64,000 bases of DNA from Spirochaetaceae bacterium (GTDB taxonomy: Bacteria; Spirochaetota; Leptospiria; Leptospirales; Leptonemataceae). The notes under the pieces were generated by a model. The model was not told the DNA's origin. It saw only the letters and a list, made by a program, of their open reading frames with translations, and searched no databases. Of this stretch, positions 1 through 9,913 are shown in pieces; position 1 is the stretch's first letter; every line of letters starts with the position of its first letter. The stretch covers positions 1-64,000 of the forward strand of contig PBUB01000019.1 of assembly GCA_002729885.1 (NCBI GenBank), in the 5' to 3' direction. The position numbers were made by a program, and so were the translations under genes.

Positions 1-399
1 GCGAAGCTTATGGAAAGCTTCCCCATCTATCCGCCCGATGACAAAGTTGAAAAGACGTCAACCCAGTCAATCCATTTCATTAATTTGGCTGCTCGAAAGG
101 AGAAATTTCCAGGATTATGTCTCATAGCTAATTCTGCCATTTCGGCTCCCGAATCGATTCAGCCCGCTGCTGAAAGTCTACCAGCCTGGCATCGGTGGGA
201 CCTGTGCTGCTCCTGGTAGAGTCCTGAATCCATGGGGAACCGAATCTGAGTTCCCAGACAGTTTGACCGAGCCCATTCTGTCAGTCAATGCCAACTCTAT
301 TGAGGTTACTGATTCGAGACTTTCAAATCAGCTGAAGCATCCGACACAAGGTATGAAGGATAGATCAAAGCCGCCAACTGCATCGAAAGACAGAGCTTT
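1..399. other. No recognisable gene at window start
   Basis: No reading frame here has a convincing start, ribosome-binding site or protein-like composition. Short open frames on both strands overlap one another and encode nothing I recognise. It may be the downstream flank of a gene lying outside the window plus the 3' flank of the minus-strand thioredoxin-like gene. No hairpin with a T-tract was found. Confidence 0.5.
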
Positions 400-714
400 T
401 CATGGGGCAGTCCCGGAAGATTCTCGCCTGATCGCCTCAAGAATGGCAGCCCTGGAGAGAACACCCTGTAACTGGCCCCGATCTCCGGTATAGACTCTAC
501 AACAATTTCCAGAATCTCCGGATGGCTCCAGCTCCCGACCTTCAACAAACACTGTCGGCGAGCCGTATTTCCGAAAGTCAGATGAGGACTCTATTGTAGA
601 ATCGATCATTTCAATAGAATAATCCACTCCTTCCGATGAGCATACTTCTTCCACCAGGCTCCGCGCCTGGCCGTAGTTCGGGCAATCCGGCTCATATATG
701 ATTGAAATCTTCAT
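400..714 (-). CDS. Thioredoxin-like small redox protein
   Basis: A 104-residue protein starting MKISIIYEPDCPNYGQA, with a beta-strand followed by a Cys-Pro-containing loop (C10-P11), a SPTVFVEGREL strand after a conserved Ser-Pro-Thr (the thioredoxin cis-proline position), and a C-terminal CCRVYTGDRG segment. This matches the small thioredoxin-fold proteins often found near mercury or metal genes, in which the first cysteine is followed by Pro-Asn. The second cysteine of a classical CXXC is missing (C-P-N-Y); the later Cys-Cys pair may take its role. The ATG at 714 is chosen over an upstream in-frame start because the fold begins right there. The redox function is inferred from the fold; the substrate is unknown. 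It diverges from the barrel-protein gene across a 154-bp gap. Confidence 0.75.
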   Translation of the reverse strand: MKISIIYEPDCPNYGQARSLVEEVCSSEGVDYSIEMIDSTIESSSDFRKYGSPTVFVEGRELEPSGDSGNCCRVYTGDRGQLQGVLSRAAILEAIRRESSGTAP

Positions 715-868
715 TCTATCTACAGAAAAGTGAACCGACTGGCTTCTGACTACCTGGGAAATCCATGGAAAACTCAGGGCCATACCCGGAAACACTAAAA
801 CATTTTAACTACAAATTCGTCCAACCAGACTCACAGGACAGCTGCGACATCGATTGCCTCTGCAAATC

Positions 869-1654
869 ATGACTTACAACTGCTATAAATCCATAGTCTT
901 TCGTGCACTACCCTTACTACTCATTCTTGTACTACCAGAGACCGTTCGAGGTGGTCCATGGTCCGTGTATCTAGGCGGTAGCGGCCTTCGCCTTCAGCTG
1001 GACGATGCAAGTCTCACAGACCTGGGAAAGGACCGGCATAATTACTTCCTGGATCAGATCAATAGCAACGCGGTCACCGAAAGCGACCGATTCCTGAGCT
1101 ACATTGCTCTACAGAGAATGGACAACACCAGACTCAGATCCCTGGATCTGAGTTCAGGAAGCCTGCAGATTCGGTATTCGGAGGCCCGGGGTCCATGGAC
1201 CTTCCGACTGGGTTATCGACACGCAACCGGCATCGTAACCTGCACGGAGTGCAGCGCCTATGGCGGCTACTATCGCTGGCAAGGACTGGATGAACTCAGA
1301 AAAGGAAACCAGGAGCCGGCCTTTCTTTTCTATGCCCAGGAATTCGCAAAAAGCCAGGGAGGCGGACTGGCTCGATTCGACCTGCTGGAGTTTGGCTGGA
1401 CCTATCACTTTCGCAGAGGGTCCGGCCTGGACCCGTATCTGGGGCTAATGAGCCGGATGGGTAGCTGCGATTTGCCGCTCTATGGATCTGGCAGCTGTTC
1501 GGCAGGATTCGTGGGGATTCATACAGGGCTCCGGATTCGAGCTTCGAATCGGACTTTTCTGGAGATCGAGGCCGAATATAGCCTGGGCCGAATCATTTCA
1601 GTAGGCCGAACCTCATCCGCCGGACTGAACCTGGGGCTGAGCTGGATGCTTTAA
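869..1654 (+). CDS. Exported outer-membrane beta-barrel-like protein
   Basis: 261 residues from the ATG at 869; an upstream in-frame TTG at 854 would add five. Residues 1-27 form a signal peptide with the hydrophobic core LPLLLILVLP. The mature part has many alternating aromatic/polar strands (WSVYLGGSGLRLQL, WTFRLGYRH, FGWTYHF, FLEIEAEYSLG) and ends in GLNLGLSWML, where a terminal hydrophobic residue fits a barrel-assembly signal. The size is that of an 8-10-stranded barrel. A pair of cysteines (CTEC) sits in a likely loop. I do not recognise a named family. It is single-standing: divergent from the thioredoxin-like gene and followed by a long gap. Confidence 0.7.
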   Translation: MTYNCYKSIVFRALPLLLILVLPETVRGGPWSVYLGGSGLRLQLDDASLTDLGKDRHNYFLDQINSNAVTESDRFLSYIALQRMDNTRLRSLDLSSGSLQIRYSEARGPWTFRLGYRHATGIVTCTECSAYGGYYRWQGLDELRKGNQEPAFLFYAQEFAKSQGGGLARFDLLEFGWTYHFRRGSGLDPYLGLMSRMGSCDLPLYGSGSCSAGFVGIHTGLRIRASNRTFLEIEAEYSLGRIISVGRTSSAGLNLGLSWML

Positions 1655-2236
1655 GCAGGCGATGGTCTGAAGTAGATGGAGGGAGGCTGGACTAGAACCC
1701 GGGGCACCGGGATCAGATGCAAGAGGCTCGGTAATGATCCGGGGTAGCTGAGGCGAAAGCCAGTGCAGCAAAGGGTAGCACGGCGAAGGCCAGCGAATCG
1801 ATAAGCAAAGTCAATACCGTTATAGATATCCGAACGTCGGGTCATGCGATTTCATCGATCGAGTCCGGGTAAATCCGGACGATTGCTGCTTATGGGCCAT
1901 GGAAGCCAGACAATTGGGGACCTGGCCCCCGGACCGCAATAAACCGGACCTATTTTTCGCCATTAAAATTGCCGCAAAAGGCCCCCGAGATCTGGCGGAA
2001 TGCCCTTGAAGGGCCCCATTCGTTGCCGAATTTGGCATTCTATTCGCAGAAGACCTTTGACGACATATTCCACGAATTTCTTCACATTTTTTCTGTAACC
2101 GAACCACAAAAATATTGACTCAATCACCGGAGGATCATAAGACTTTCAGACTCCGTAAGCGACCTGGTTCGAGTGCGGATTAATGAGACATAATCCAGAA
2201 TTTTCATACCCGAAACTGGAATGAATGGTTACAATA
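1655..2236. other. Intergenic region upstream of nrdJ leader
   Basis: No supported gene. A 95-codon minus-strand frame (1820-2107) has an Arg/Ser-rich, low-complexity translation and no ribosome-binding site, so it is not called. A possible sigma70-type promoter for nrdJ lies at 2115-2143: TTGACT, a 17-base spacer, then TAAGAC. Transcription from it would give a leader of roughly 300 bases. Confidence 0.4.
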
Positions 2237-2410
2237 GCGAAACTGCTTCGGCACTTCGCCGGGAACTGAGAAGGTCCCGCTACTCGCTGTTCGGGTCCGG
2301 CAGCATCTGAAAACTCCGGGCAGCATCAGGAAGGATTGTCTCCTTCTCTTTTTCCGTCTCAGGACGGAAGCCGCTTTGGCGGCAGGCGACTTCGGTCGTC
2401 GGATGTCCGT
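2237..2410 (+). promoter_or_regulatory. Structured 5' leader of nrdJ (candidate cis-regulatory RNA)
   Basis: Four consecutive foldable elements precede nrdJ. Hairpin A (2237-2259) is GCGAA/TTCGC with an inner TGC-TTCG-GCA tetraloop stem. Hairpin B (2260-2279) is CGGGA/TCCCG capped by a GAGA tetraloop. Hairpin C (2329-2347) is GGAAGGA/TCCTTCT followed by CTTTTT, resembling a weak intrinsic terminator. Element D (2364-2410) is a compact three-way junction: ACGGA/TCCGT enclosing GCCGC-TTTG-GCGGC and a six-pair stem with a TTCG loop. The nrdJ ATG lies 43 bases further on. It does not show the canonical B12-box sequence, so a known cobalamin riboswitch is not claimed; attenuation or another regulatory RNA is inferred. 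Confidence 0.45.
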
Positions 2411-2453
2411 TAATACGGCCATCTATTAGTTTATTTATGAGGTAGTGTCAGAA

Positions 2454-5400
2454 ATGCGAGTCAGCCGCTTGTTTACGTCCCAGATCCAGGACGCCCCCGC
2501 CCTGGAATCCTATGATAATCCCCAGGAGCAAACCCGAATCCGGGAGCTCTTTCAGTGGACCCGTCGTACATCCAGAATTGTAAATCCCGATGGAACCGTG
2601 GTCTTTGAAGCGAAAGATGTAGAGGTTCCGGAAAAATGGTCCCAGGTGGCCGTGGATATCCTGGCCCAGAAATACTTTCGAAAGGCAGGAGTTCCCAGAT
2701 TCAGCAAAGCGGTGGCCGAAGAAGGTGTTCCCGCCTGGCTGCAGCGCCGGGAACCAGATTATGATCGGCTGAACGAACTACCAGAAAATGAACGATTCGG
2801 ACCGGAAACCAGCGCCATTCAGGTATTCCATCGACTGGCCGGTTGCTGGACCTACTGGGGGTACAAAAACAACTATTTCTCCAGCGAAGAAGATGCCCTG
2901 GCTTTCTATGAAGAAATGATGTATATGCTTGCGAATCAGATCGCAGCACCCAACTCCCCGCAATGGTTCAACACCGGGCTCCACTGGGCCTATGGCATCG
3001 ATGGCAAAGGCCAGGGTCATTATTATGTAGATCCTGCCACCCAGGAATTGATTCGCTCCAAAAGCGCCTACGAAAGGCCTCAGCCCCATGCCTGCTTCAT
3101 TCAATCTGTAGATGATGATCTGGTATCCGATGGCGGCATCATGGATCTATGGGTTCGCGAAGCACGACTCTTCAAGTATGGCTCCGGCACAGGAACCAAC
3201 TTCTCCAGTCTTCGAGCAGAAGGCGAACCTCTCAGCGGCGGCGGAAAGAGCTCCGGACTTATGAGCTTTCTGAAGATTGGTGACCGTGCGGCCGGTGCCA
3301 TCAAGTCCGGAGGAACCACGCGAAGAGCTGCCAAGATGGTATGTCTGGATATGGATCATCCAGACATCGAAGAATTCATCAACTGGAAAGTCATCGAAGA
3401 ACAGAAGGTTCTTTCCCTGGTGGCTGGCTCCAAACTGGCAAACAAGCACCTGAACAATATTATGAAGATCGCTTCTGAATCGGGAAGCGATCCTGCACAG
3501 AACGCAGATCTGAAAAAAGCGATTATCGAGGCTCGCAAGTCCGAGATTTCTGAAAACTACATTCGACGCGTGCTGGACCTGGTGGACCAGGGGCATTCTT
3601 CGATTCTATTCGAAGAACTGACCACCGACTGGCAGTCCAGAGCGTATCAGACTGTGTCCGGTCAGAACTCCAATAACTCTGTGCGAATCAACGGCGACTT
3701 CATGAACGCTGTAGATAGCGATGGAGACTGGGGACTGTACTGGAGAACGGAAAAGGAAGATGCAGCCGAGCAAAAGCGCAAGCCTACAGCTGTTCGCACA
3801 GTAAAAGCCCGAGAACTCTGGGAAGATATTTCCTTTGCTGCCTGGGCCAGTGCCGATCCAGGTGTGCAGTTCGATACCACCATCAATGAATGGCATACCT
3901 GCCCGGAAGATGGTCCTATTCGAGCGTCCAATCCATGTTCCGAATATATGTTTCTGGACAATACAGCCTGCAACCTGGCAAGCCTGAACCTGATTCGTTT
4001 CCTGAATGAGCAATCCGGCGAAGTAGATGATATCGCACTGCGCCATGCAGCCCGTCTGTGGACCATCGTTCTGGAAATCTCAGTCACCATGGCTCAGTTT
4101 CCGTCTAAAGAGATCGCCGAGCTCTCCTATAAATTCCGGACCCTGGGTCTGGGATATGCAAACCTGGGAAGCCTGCTAATGGTACTGGGAATCTCCTATG
4201 ATTCCGATGAAGCTCGCTCCATGGCCGGTGCCATCACGGCCATTCTGCATATGACAGCAGCAGCCACCAGCGCGGAAATGTCCGAACGTCTGGGGCCTTT
4301 TGCAGGCTTCGAAAAGAACCGCGAGCATATGCTTCGAGTGTTTCGAAACCATCGAAGAGCCGTATACAATGAATCTGCAGATCAGTATGAAGGTCTGAGC
4401 ATTACTCCTGTAGGAATCGACGGCTCCATTTGCCCGGAGAATCTGTACATGGCAGCCAGAGATGAAGCGGATCGCGTTCTGGAACTGGGAGAAAAGCATG
4501 GCTACAGAAACGCTCAAATGACTGTGATCGCTCCTACCGGTACCATCGGTCTGGTTATGGACTGTGATACTACAGGAATCGAGCCGGATTTCGCTCTGGT
4601 AAAATTTAAGAAGCTGGCCGGTGGCGGATATTTCAAGATCATCAATCAGTCCGTTCCCCCTGCTCTGCGACGCCTGGGCTATAAGGAAGATCAGATCAAA
4701 GATATCGTAAATCATACCACAGGTCATCGCAGCCTGAAAGGCGCGCCGCACATCAATCCAGAGTCCCTGAAAGAAAAAGGATTCACCGATGAAGTGCTGG
4801 CACGTCTGGAAGATGAGCTACCTTCTGCTTTCGATATCTCCTTCGTATTCAACGCTTTCACGCTGGGCGAAGATTTCGTTAGAAATACACTGAAAGCCGG
4901 CGATAAGGTAATGCAGCCTGGTTTTCAGCTATTGGAATTTCTGGGATTCAATCGAGAGCAGATTCGTGTGGCCAATGATTATGTTACAGGCACCATGACC
5001 ATTGAAGGCGCGCCGCATCTGAAAGAGGAACACTATCCTGTATTCGATTGCGCCAACAAATGTGGTCGCTATGGCAAACGATATCTGTCCTGGCAATCCC
5101 ATGTGAAGATGATGGCTGCCGCTCAGCCTTTTATCTCCGGGGCCATCTCCAAAACCATCAACCTTCCCATGGAAGCATCCATCGATGATGTAAAACAGGC
5201 CTACTGGCTGAGCTGGAAGCTGATGAACAAGGCCATCGCTCTGTATCGCGACGGTTCCAAGCTTTCTCAACCATTGAACGTACTCAGCGACGATGATCTG
5301 GTGGAAGAAGAAAGCCATACAGAACCCACGGTAAAAGAAGTAGAGAAGATCCTCTATAAATACATTGCCAAGCGACGCCGACTGCCCGCTCGCCGAGCCG

Positions 5401-6122
5401 GTTACACGCAAAAGGCTTCCGTTGGAGGACACAAAGTCTACATTCGCACCGGCGAATACGAAGACGGCGCTCTGGGCGAAGTCTTTCTGGATATGCATAA
5501 AGAGGGAGCAGCGTTCCGCTCCTTGATGAACTGCTTCGCCATCGCAGTTTCCCTGGGCCTGCAATATGGTGTGCCACTGGAAGAGTTTGTAGAAGCCTTT
5601 GTATTCACTCGCTTCGAACCCAATGGAATGGTTATGGGCAACCCGCACATCAAAATGTCCACATCCATCATCGACTATATCTTTCGCGAACTGGCCATTA
5701 CCTATCTCGGTCGCTACGATCTGGCACAGGTTGAGCCGGAAGACATTCGACCGGATGTAGTAAGCTCCCGCGAGACTCCTGCACCAAACAAGATCCCTGC
5801 CGGAGCAAGTGCTGTAGCAGAAGCAGACAGCAAAAAAGCAGCGCCTTCTCCCACCGGGCTTTCTGCCCCGTCCTCGGATGCTGCCGCTGCGGCCGAAGAA
5901 GACAAGTCTGCAATGATGGAGCTTTCCTTCATGAAAGGCTCCGGTGGATCTCAGTCCGCTGGCTCCGCTACCGCCACAGTGGCTGAAATGGATCTTAGCA
6001 CGGTTGCGAAGCTGAAAGGTTACGAAGGGGATCCCTGTCCTGAATGCGGTCAGTTTACTCTGGTGCGAAACGGAACCTGTCTGAAGTGCAACTCCTGCGG
6101 TTCTACCACTGGTTGCAGCTAA
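2454..6122 (+). CDS. nrdJ: Adenosylcobalamin-dependent (class II) ribonucleotide reductase
   Basis: Makes deoxyribonucleotides by B12-dependent radical chemistry, independent of oxygen. The 1222-residue protein has [11 protein letters not shown] with Cys214, the thiyl-radical loop SNPCSEY with Cys495, [12 protein letters not shown] with Cys506, the phosphate-binding stretch [16 protein letters not shown] near residue 695, and a C-terminal Zn-ribbon-like tail with four-Cys spacing (CPEC at about 1195, CLKCNSC). The long form with a linker rich in Ala/Ser (about 1100-1180) before the Cys tail is typical of large bacterial NrdJ. ATG 2454 is preferred over GTG 2445 because GAGG at 2439-2442 lies 11 bases from it but only 2 from the GTG. 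It stands alone, with a structured leader and its own terminator. Confidence 0.97.
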   Translation: MRVSRLFTSQIQDAPALESYDNPQEQTRIRELFQWTRRTSRIVNPDGTVVFEAKDVEVPEKWSQVAVDILAQKYFRKAGVPRFSKAVAEEGVPAWLQRREPDYDRLNELPENERFGPETSAIQVFHRLAGCWTYWGYKNNYFSSEEDALAFYEEMMYMLANQIAAPNSPQWFNTGLHWAYGIDGKGQGHYYVDPATQELIRSKSAYERPQPHACFIQSVDDDLVSDGGIMDLWVREARLFKYGSGTGTNFSSLRAEGEPLSGGGKSSGLMSFLKIGDRAAGAIKSGGTTRRAAKMVCLDMDHPDIEEFINWKVIEEQKVLSLVAGSKLANKHLNNIMKIASESGSDPAQNADLKKAIIEARKSEISENYIRRVLDLVDQGHSSILFEELTTDWQSRAYQTVSGQNSNNSVRINGDFMNAVDSDGDWGLYWRTEKEDAAEQKRKPTAVRTVKARELWEDISFAAWASADPGVQFDTTINEWHTCPEDGPIRASNPCSEYMFLDNTACNLASLNLIRFLNEQSGEVDDIALRHAARLWTIVLEISVTMAQFPSKEIAELSYKFRTLGLGYANLGSLLMVLGISYDSDEARSMAGAITAILHMTAAATSAEMSERLGPFAGFEKNREHMLRVFRNHRRAVYNESADQYEGLSITPVGIDGSICPENLYMAARDEADRVLELGEKHGYRNAQMTVIAPTGTIGLVMDCDTTGIEPDFALVKFKKLAGGGYFKIINQSVPPALRRLGYKEDQIKDIVNHTTGHRSLKGAPHINPESLKEKGFTDEVLARLEDELPSAFDISFVFNAFTLGEDFVRNTLKAGDKVMQPGFQLLEFLGFNREQIRVANDYVTGTMTIEGAPHLKEEHYPVFDCANKCGRYGKRYLSWQSHVKMMAAAQPFISGAISKTINLPMEASIDDVKQAYWLSWKLMNKAIALYRDGSKLSQPLNVLSDDDLVEEESHTEPTVKEVEKILYKYIAKRRRLPARRAGYTQKASVGGHKVYIRTGEYEDGALGEVFLDMHKEGAAFRSLMNCFAIAVSLGLQYGVPLEEFVEAFVFTRFEPNGMVMGNPHIKMSTSIIDYIFRELAITYLGRYDLAQVEPEDIRPDVVSSRETPAPNKIPAGASAVAEADSKKAAPSPTGLSAPSSDAAAAAEEDKSAMMELSFMKGSGGSQSAGSATATVAEMDLSTVAKLKGYEGDPCPECGQFTLVRNGTCLKCNSCGSTTGCS

Positions 6123-6147
6123 GCACCCTATCTACCTTGAAAACATC

Positions 6148-6165
6148 AGTGGGCCCTGGCCCACT
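6148..6165 (+). other. Perfect 8-bp hairpin after nrdJ
   Basis: AGTGGGCC and GGCCCACT are separated by two bases, 25 bases after the nrdJ stop. It has no T-tract of its own and sits just before the real terminator; it may stabilise the 3' end. Confidence 0.45.
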
Positions 6166-6177
6166 TGAGAAGCCTGC

Positions 6178-6210
6178 AAGGCCCGGTAAAAGCCGGGCCT
6201 TTTCTTTTTT
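6178..6210 (+). terminator. Rho-independent terminator of nrdJ
   Basis: Nine-pair GC-rich stem AAGGCCCGG/CCGGGCCTT with a six-base loop, followed directly by TTCTTTTTT. It lies 55 bases after the nrdJ stop codon. Confidence 0.9.
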
Positions 6211-6522
6211 ACGGAGCCAGACTATGGTGATCGATGCATCGCGGCCCCAGGAGATGGTCCGTGGCCTTCTTTCATCCTGGCCGATACAAGCGTCCATGCC
6301 GGTACGACTTAAAACCGAGGGACGGGCAAATGCGAACCCCGGCGGTGACCGGGCTTTCATTGACAGAGGGGAGTTGCTGTGCGAGAATTGAGACGGGGGC
6401 CCCTCCTGAGTTCGACTTATTGCTTCATTCGAGACATTAGTGGAACCTGAAACAGCGAGCTGGAACGGATAGATTCAGGATGGGCAGACCAGAGCGGCCC
6501 GGTGCACCTGAAAGCCGATCTT
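6211..6522. other. Intergenic, contains one repeat-like copy
   Basis: No gene is supported; the open frames on both strands are short and compositionally poor. Positions 6408-6447 resemble a degenerate single copy of the palindromic-ended repeat found as an array at 30491-30917 (see separate entry). Confidence 0.45.
6408..6447 (+). repeat. Possible solitary copy of the GGTTCG...GAACC repeat
   Basis: The 40-base stretch begins GAGTTCGACTTATTGC and ends GTGGAACC. It shares TTCGACTTAT and the terminal GAACC-like end, at nearly the same separation (40 against 39 bases), with the units inside the cmoB-like gene. The middle is not conserved, so chance similarity is possible. Confidence 0.3.
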
Positions 6523-8154
6523 TTATTTCTCTGAATGCTCGGGCCGCATTAACGGAAACAGGATTGTATCGCGTATGGATTTGGAGTTGGTTAGAAGCAT
6601 CACCAGTCGGTCGATGCCGATGCCCATGCCGCCGGCTGGAGGCATTCCGTATTCCAGAGCTCGCACATAGTCCAGGTCCATAAAGCCAGCTTCTTCATCG
6701 CCGGCCTCTCGCATCTCCACCTGCTTCTGGAAACGCTCCCGCTGATCCAGAGGATCGTTCAATTCAGAAAAGGCATTTCCCATTTCCCGTCCGGTGATGT
6801 AGGGCTCAAATCGATCCACCACAGCTGGATTCTCAGGATTGGCCTTGGCCAGGGGCGACAGCTCCCGGGGAAACTGAGTGATGAATACTGGCTGAATCAA
6901 GTTCGCTTCAACCTTTTCGTCAAAAAGGCATTCTGCTACTTTCCAGACAGAATCGCAGGCCTGTAGATCTTTATCCGGTACTCCCGCCTTCTTCGCCTTT
7001 TCCTTTAGCTCAGCCAGGTCACTTTCTGCGGTTACCTTGATACCCGAGAATTTTTCAATGGCCTCAACGTAAGGGATTCTAGGCCACGGAGGAGTGAGGT
7101 CTATTTCAGTATCGCCGTAGGGAATCTTGAGGCTGCCGTGGATTTCCCGGGTCACACCGGTAATCAGGGATTCGCAGAGCTCGAGCATGGAGTCCATCGA
7201 TCCATAGGATTCGTAGACTTCCAGCATGGTAAACTCTGGATTGTGTTTGTAGGAGATCCCTTCATTTCTAAAATTTCGGTTAATTTCGAATACGCGAGGA
7301 ATGCCCCCTACGAGCAATCGTTTAAGATAGAGCTCGGGAGCGATGCGCAAAAATAGCTCCATGTCCAGTGCATTGTGATGAGTAACAAATGGTCTGGCCG
7401 ATGCGCCGCCAGGTATCACATGCATCATGGGAGTTTCGACTTCCAGAAAATCCCTTTTTTCCAGAAATCCTCGAATCCAGGAAATGATTCTGCTTCTTGT
7501 GCGAAACGTATCTCGAACTTCGGGATTGACGATTAGATCCACGTATCTCTGGCGATAACGCTGTTCTTTGTCTGCGAACGCATCATAGACCTTTCCATCC
7601 GCTTCCTTGACTACTGGCAGTGGACGCAGGCATTTCGACACCAGTTCCAGCTCTGTAACATGCAAAGTGCGTTCACCCATTTTGGTTACGAATGGGTAGC
7701 CTGCTACTCCAACAATATCTCCCAGATCCAGGGATTTGAATACATCAAAGTTAATTCCCGGCTCATCTTTTCGACCGTAAATCTGAATTCGGCCGGACTC
7801 ATCCACCAGATCCATAAATCCGGCTTTTCCCATCATTCGCTTGGAGCGAATTCGACCGGCCACTTTAAATACAGGTTGCTTCTCCAGCTCACTTTCTGCC
7901 AGAGCATGGACGTCACTTGCCAGGGAATCCGGCTTAAAATATTTCTGATAGGGATCATAACCATCGGCGCGTAGCTTTTCCAGCTTCTCCAGGCGAGTTT
8001 CGAATAGATCCCCTGCTTCTTCGGCCTGGGGCCCGCCTTTTCCGGCTGTCTGAGCCTGATTGGGCTTTGCGGATTCCGCATCCTTCTGCTTGCTGGATTT
8101 TTGCTCTTTCTGGCCCTGGGCGCCTTTGTTTTGATTCTTACCTTGCTCTGCCAC
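6523..8154 (-). CDS. lysS: Lysyl-tRNA synthetase, class II
   Basis: Charges tRNA-Lys with lysine in the cytoplasm. The 543-residue protein has an OB-fold tRNA-binding domain (about 90-190, [16 protein letters not shown]), class II motif 2 ([18 protein letters not shown]), and motif 3 at the end ([11 protein letters not shown]). The GTG at 8154 is chosen because GGGAGG lies five bases upstream; the frame stays open 57 codons further but without support. Residues 1-45 form a Gln/Lys/Ala-rich, probably disordered extension not needed in bacterial LysS (about 500 residues). It is monocistronic, divergent from the M23 peptidase. Confidence 0.96.
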   Translation of the reverse strand: MAEQGKNQNKGAQGQKEQKSSKQKDAESAKPNQAQTAGKGGPQAEEAGDLFETRLEKLEKLRADGYDPYQKYFKPDSLASDVHALAESELEKQPVFKVAGRIRSKRMMGKAGFMDLVDESGRIQIYGRKDEPGINFDVFKSLDLGDIVGVAGYPFVTKMGERTLHVTELELVSKCLRPLPVVKEADGKVYDAFADKEQRYRQRYVDLIVNPEVRDTFRTRSRIISWIRGFLEKRDFLEVETPMMHVIPGGASARPFVTHHNALDMELFLRIAPELYLKRLLVGGIPRVFEINRNFRNEGISYKHNPEFTMLEVYESYGSMDSMLELCESLITGVTREIHGSLKIPYGDTEIDLTPPWPRIPYVEAIEKFSGIKVTAESDLAELKEKAKKAGVPDKDLQACDSVWKVAECLFDEKVEANLIQPVFITQFPRELSPLAKANPENPAVVDRFEPYITGREMGNAFSELNDPLDQRERFQKQVEMREAGDEEAGFMDLDYVRALEYGMPPAGGMGIGIDRLVMLLTNSKSIRDTILFPLMRPEHSEK

Positions 8155-8407
8155 GGAATCCTCCCTGCCTGAGCAAGAACTGACAGCACCGATGATCGTA
8201 AACTGAAAAACAATTACGTAGAAGGAGCCTCTATTGAATGAGTGTCTGGCCGATGCCGATGCAAACATCCCTGAAACTGCCACCGAAAGCGGAAACCAGG
8301 ACGGAGCTGTAGACCACGGGTCCATCGTACCAGATATATATGTCCGTTCAGCCTGCCGGTGGGCCTGGCGGTAGGCCTCATCCCTTCTTTAGTGCAGAGC
8401 AAAAGAA

Positions 8408-8437
8408 TTGACATGAACTGCACAAAATAAGTTCTAA
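8408..8437 (+). promoter_or_regulatory. Candidate promoter of M23 peptidase gene
   Basis: TTGACA at 8408-8413 is a perfect -35 hexamer; TTCTAA at 8432-8437, after an 18-base spacer, is a weak -10. Transcription would start at or within a few bases of the ATG at 8446, and no ribosome-binding site precedes that ATG. This suggests a leaderless transcript. The -10 match is modest. Confidence 0.4.
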
Positions 8438-8445
8438 CTATTATT

Positions 8446-9468
8446 ATGGGCCTTTTCAGTCGGCTACAGGAATCCCTGGATCGGAATGTCCGCCAGCCCG
8501 GCCAGGAAAGGCTGACGATCATGGTCATTCCCCATGGCCAGGAAAAGATCTTTTCCCTTCAACTGAACTGGCTGATGATCGCCTTTCTTTCTGGCATCCT
8601 GATGCTGGCAGTGGGGCTTTCGATTTACGGGATCTATCTTCATGCTGCCAGGCAGAGAGAAATCCAGCGATTGAAGGATCTATACGGTCTGAATTATACG
8701 GCTACACTGAAGATTCAGAAGCAGCAGGAAGAACTACGGGAGCTTCAGAGTCAGGTCAGCAGCAACGTCGATGAAATTGCAGCCACCCTGGGTACAGAGC
8801 CCGAGCAAATCCAGGCCTACACTACTCTTTCCCAGGCAAGAGACCAGGCATCCGGCGAGCTTTTTCGAGAGATTACAAACCGAGTGGATATGGGACCGGG
8901 AACCAGATATCTGGAACCCACGTATTCCATGAAGACCCTGAACAATTTTCTGGACGATAGATCCAGATTGCTGGAAGCCACAGGCTATCGCATTACGAAA
9001 GGCCTGAATGTTTATCAGGCAATGCCCCTGGGTCGTCCCGGTCCTTCCAATCTATGGGACTCTTCCCGCTTTGGTATGCGCATCGATCCCATAACCCGGG
9101 CCGTTATGGAATTTCACTCTGGATTTGATATGAGTGGGGCCCACGGCACCCCGATTCATGCAACAGGCAATGGCGTTGTGGATCGAGTGCTGGTCTATGA
9201 TCCTGGTTATGGTAACGCTGTAATTATTCGTCACGATAATGGATTCTATTCCATGTATGCGCATCTATATCGGGCCACCGTGCAGCAGGGACAGAGAGTT
9301 CAACGAGGGGATCGAGTTGGACTAATGGGGCGAACCGGTCGAGTTACCGGCACTCACCTGCATTACGAAGTCTGGCTAGGAGAAAGCAAACGTGTAGATC
9401 CGCTACCCTATGTTTGCTCGATTGATCTGGACAGCTCCACCTGCAAAAGCTTCGTTCAGGGCGAATGA
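8446..9468 (+). CDS. Membrane-anchored M23 metallopeptidase with coiled coil
   Basis: A 340-residue inner-membrane protein: cytoplasmic N-terminus (1-40), one membrane helix (about 43-65), a coiled coil (about 68-110, rich in Gln/Glu/Leu) and a C-terminal LytM/M23 domain (about 205-325). The Zn ligands are all present: H224 and D228 in HSGFDMSG and H306 in THLHYEV, with H273 and H304 completing the site. It is therefore probably an active cell-wall endopeptidase rather than an EnvC-like regulator. The layout is like spirochaetal and proteobacterial membrane M23 proteins linked to cell shape or division. Its exact role is not deducible from the neighbours. Confidence 0.9.
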   Translation: MGLFSRLQESLDRNVRQPGQERLTIMVIPHGQEKIFSLQLNWLMIAFLSGILMLAVGLSIYGIYLHAARQREIQRLKDLYGLNYTATLKIQKQQEELRELQSQVSSNVDEIAATLGTEPEQIQAYTTLSQARDQASGELFREITNRVDMGPGTRYLEPTYSMKTLNNFLDDRSRLLEATGYRITKGLNVYQAMPLGRPGPSNLWDSSRFGMRIDPITRAVMEFHSGFDMSGAHGTPIHATGNGVVDRVLVYDPGYGNAVIIRHDNGFYSMYAHLYRATVQQGQRVQRGDRVGLMGRTGRVTGTHLHYEVWLGESKRVDPLPYVCSIDLDSSTCKSFVQGE

Positions 9469-9913
9469 TTTCCGGATGCCTCTATAATCCAGCTCTCCTT
9501 GTCTCTTCTTGAGGTTAAACGGTTAGCGCATTGCGCTTCAGGCGAATACCTGTCTGTGCCCTGTCCTTTTAGTTTTGCTGTCTTCCCAACCCCAACATGG
9601 ATACCCTTTGCGTCAGGGCCAGCGATGCGATGGCCTATAATTGTTGTAACGGATGCGAATATTGAGATGTAAAGAGCAAGAGCAAGAGCAAGAGCAAGAG
9701 CAAGAGCGGTAGAGACCTGCATACTGGGACCCTTCTACCCGGAACAGAGTGGGCTTCCAGAGCCTCCGGGCAATAGGGCAGGCTGTGTAGTTTGGCCACA
9801 GATTGCTTCAGGTATAAACATACCGCTAATTTCCCCTTTCGACCATCAGTTTCTGAATCACCGAGAAATACTCATGGACAGTCCGCCCTGCCCGGGCGAT
9901 CCTGTCACCGTTT
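9469..9913. other. Intergenic before carB with hexanucleotide repeat
   Basis: No convincing gene. An 88-codon minus-strand frame (9456-9722) would begin MQVST followed by alternating Ala-Leu encoded by the hexanucleotide repeat. It looks signal-peptide-like only because of that repeat; the rest has no protein character and the ribosome-binding site is poor. No pyrimidine-responsive attenuator was recognised upstream of carB. Confidence 0.4.
9672..9707. repeat. Six perfect copies of AAGAGC
   Basis: A 36-base simple sequence repeat with 6-bp period, located 207 bases upstream of carB. The period is a multiple of three, so slippage would not shift a reading frame; it could alter spacing in the carB upstream region. 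Confidence 0.95.

Noticed and set aside
1820-2107. 95-codon minus-strand frame
   Set aside because: Low-complexity Arg/Ser-rich translation, no ribosome-binding site, no recognisable fold; it lies in the probable nrdJ promoter region.
2237-2410. Known cobalamin riboswitch
   Set aside because: Hairpins and a three-way junction are present, but the B12-box consensus (AGCCAGGAGACCTGCC type) was not found.
4176-5648. Long antisense frames inside nrdJ (up to 239 codons)
   Set aside because: They are shadows of a strongly coding frame; translations lack domain features and starts lack ribosome-binding sites.
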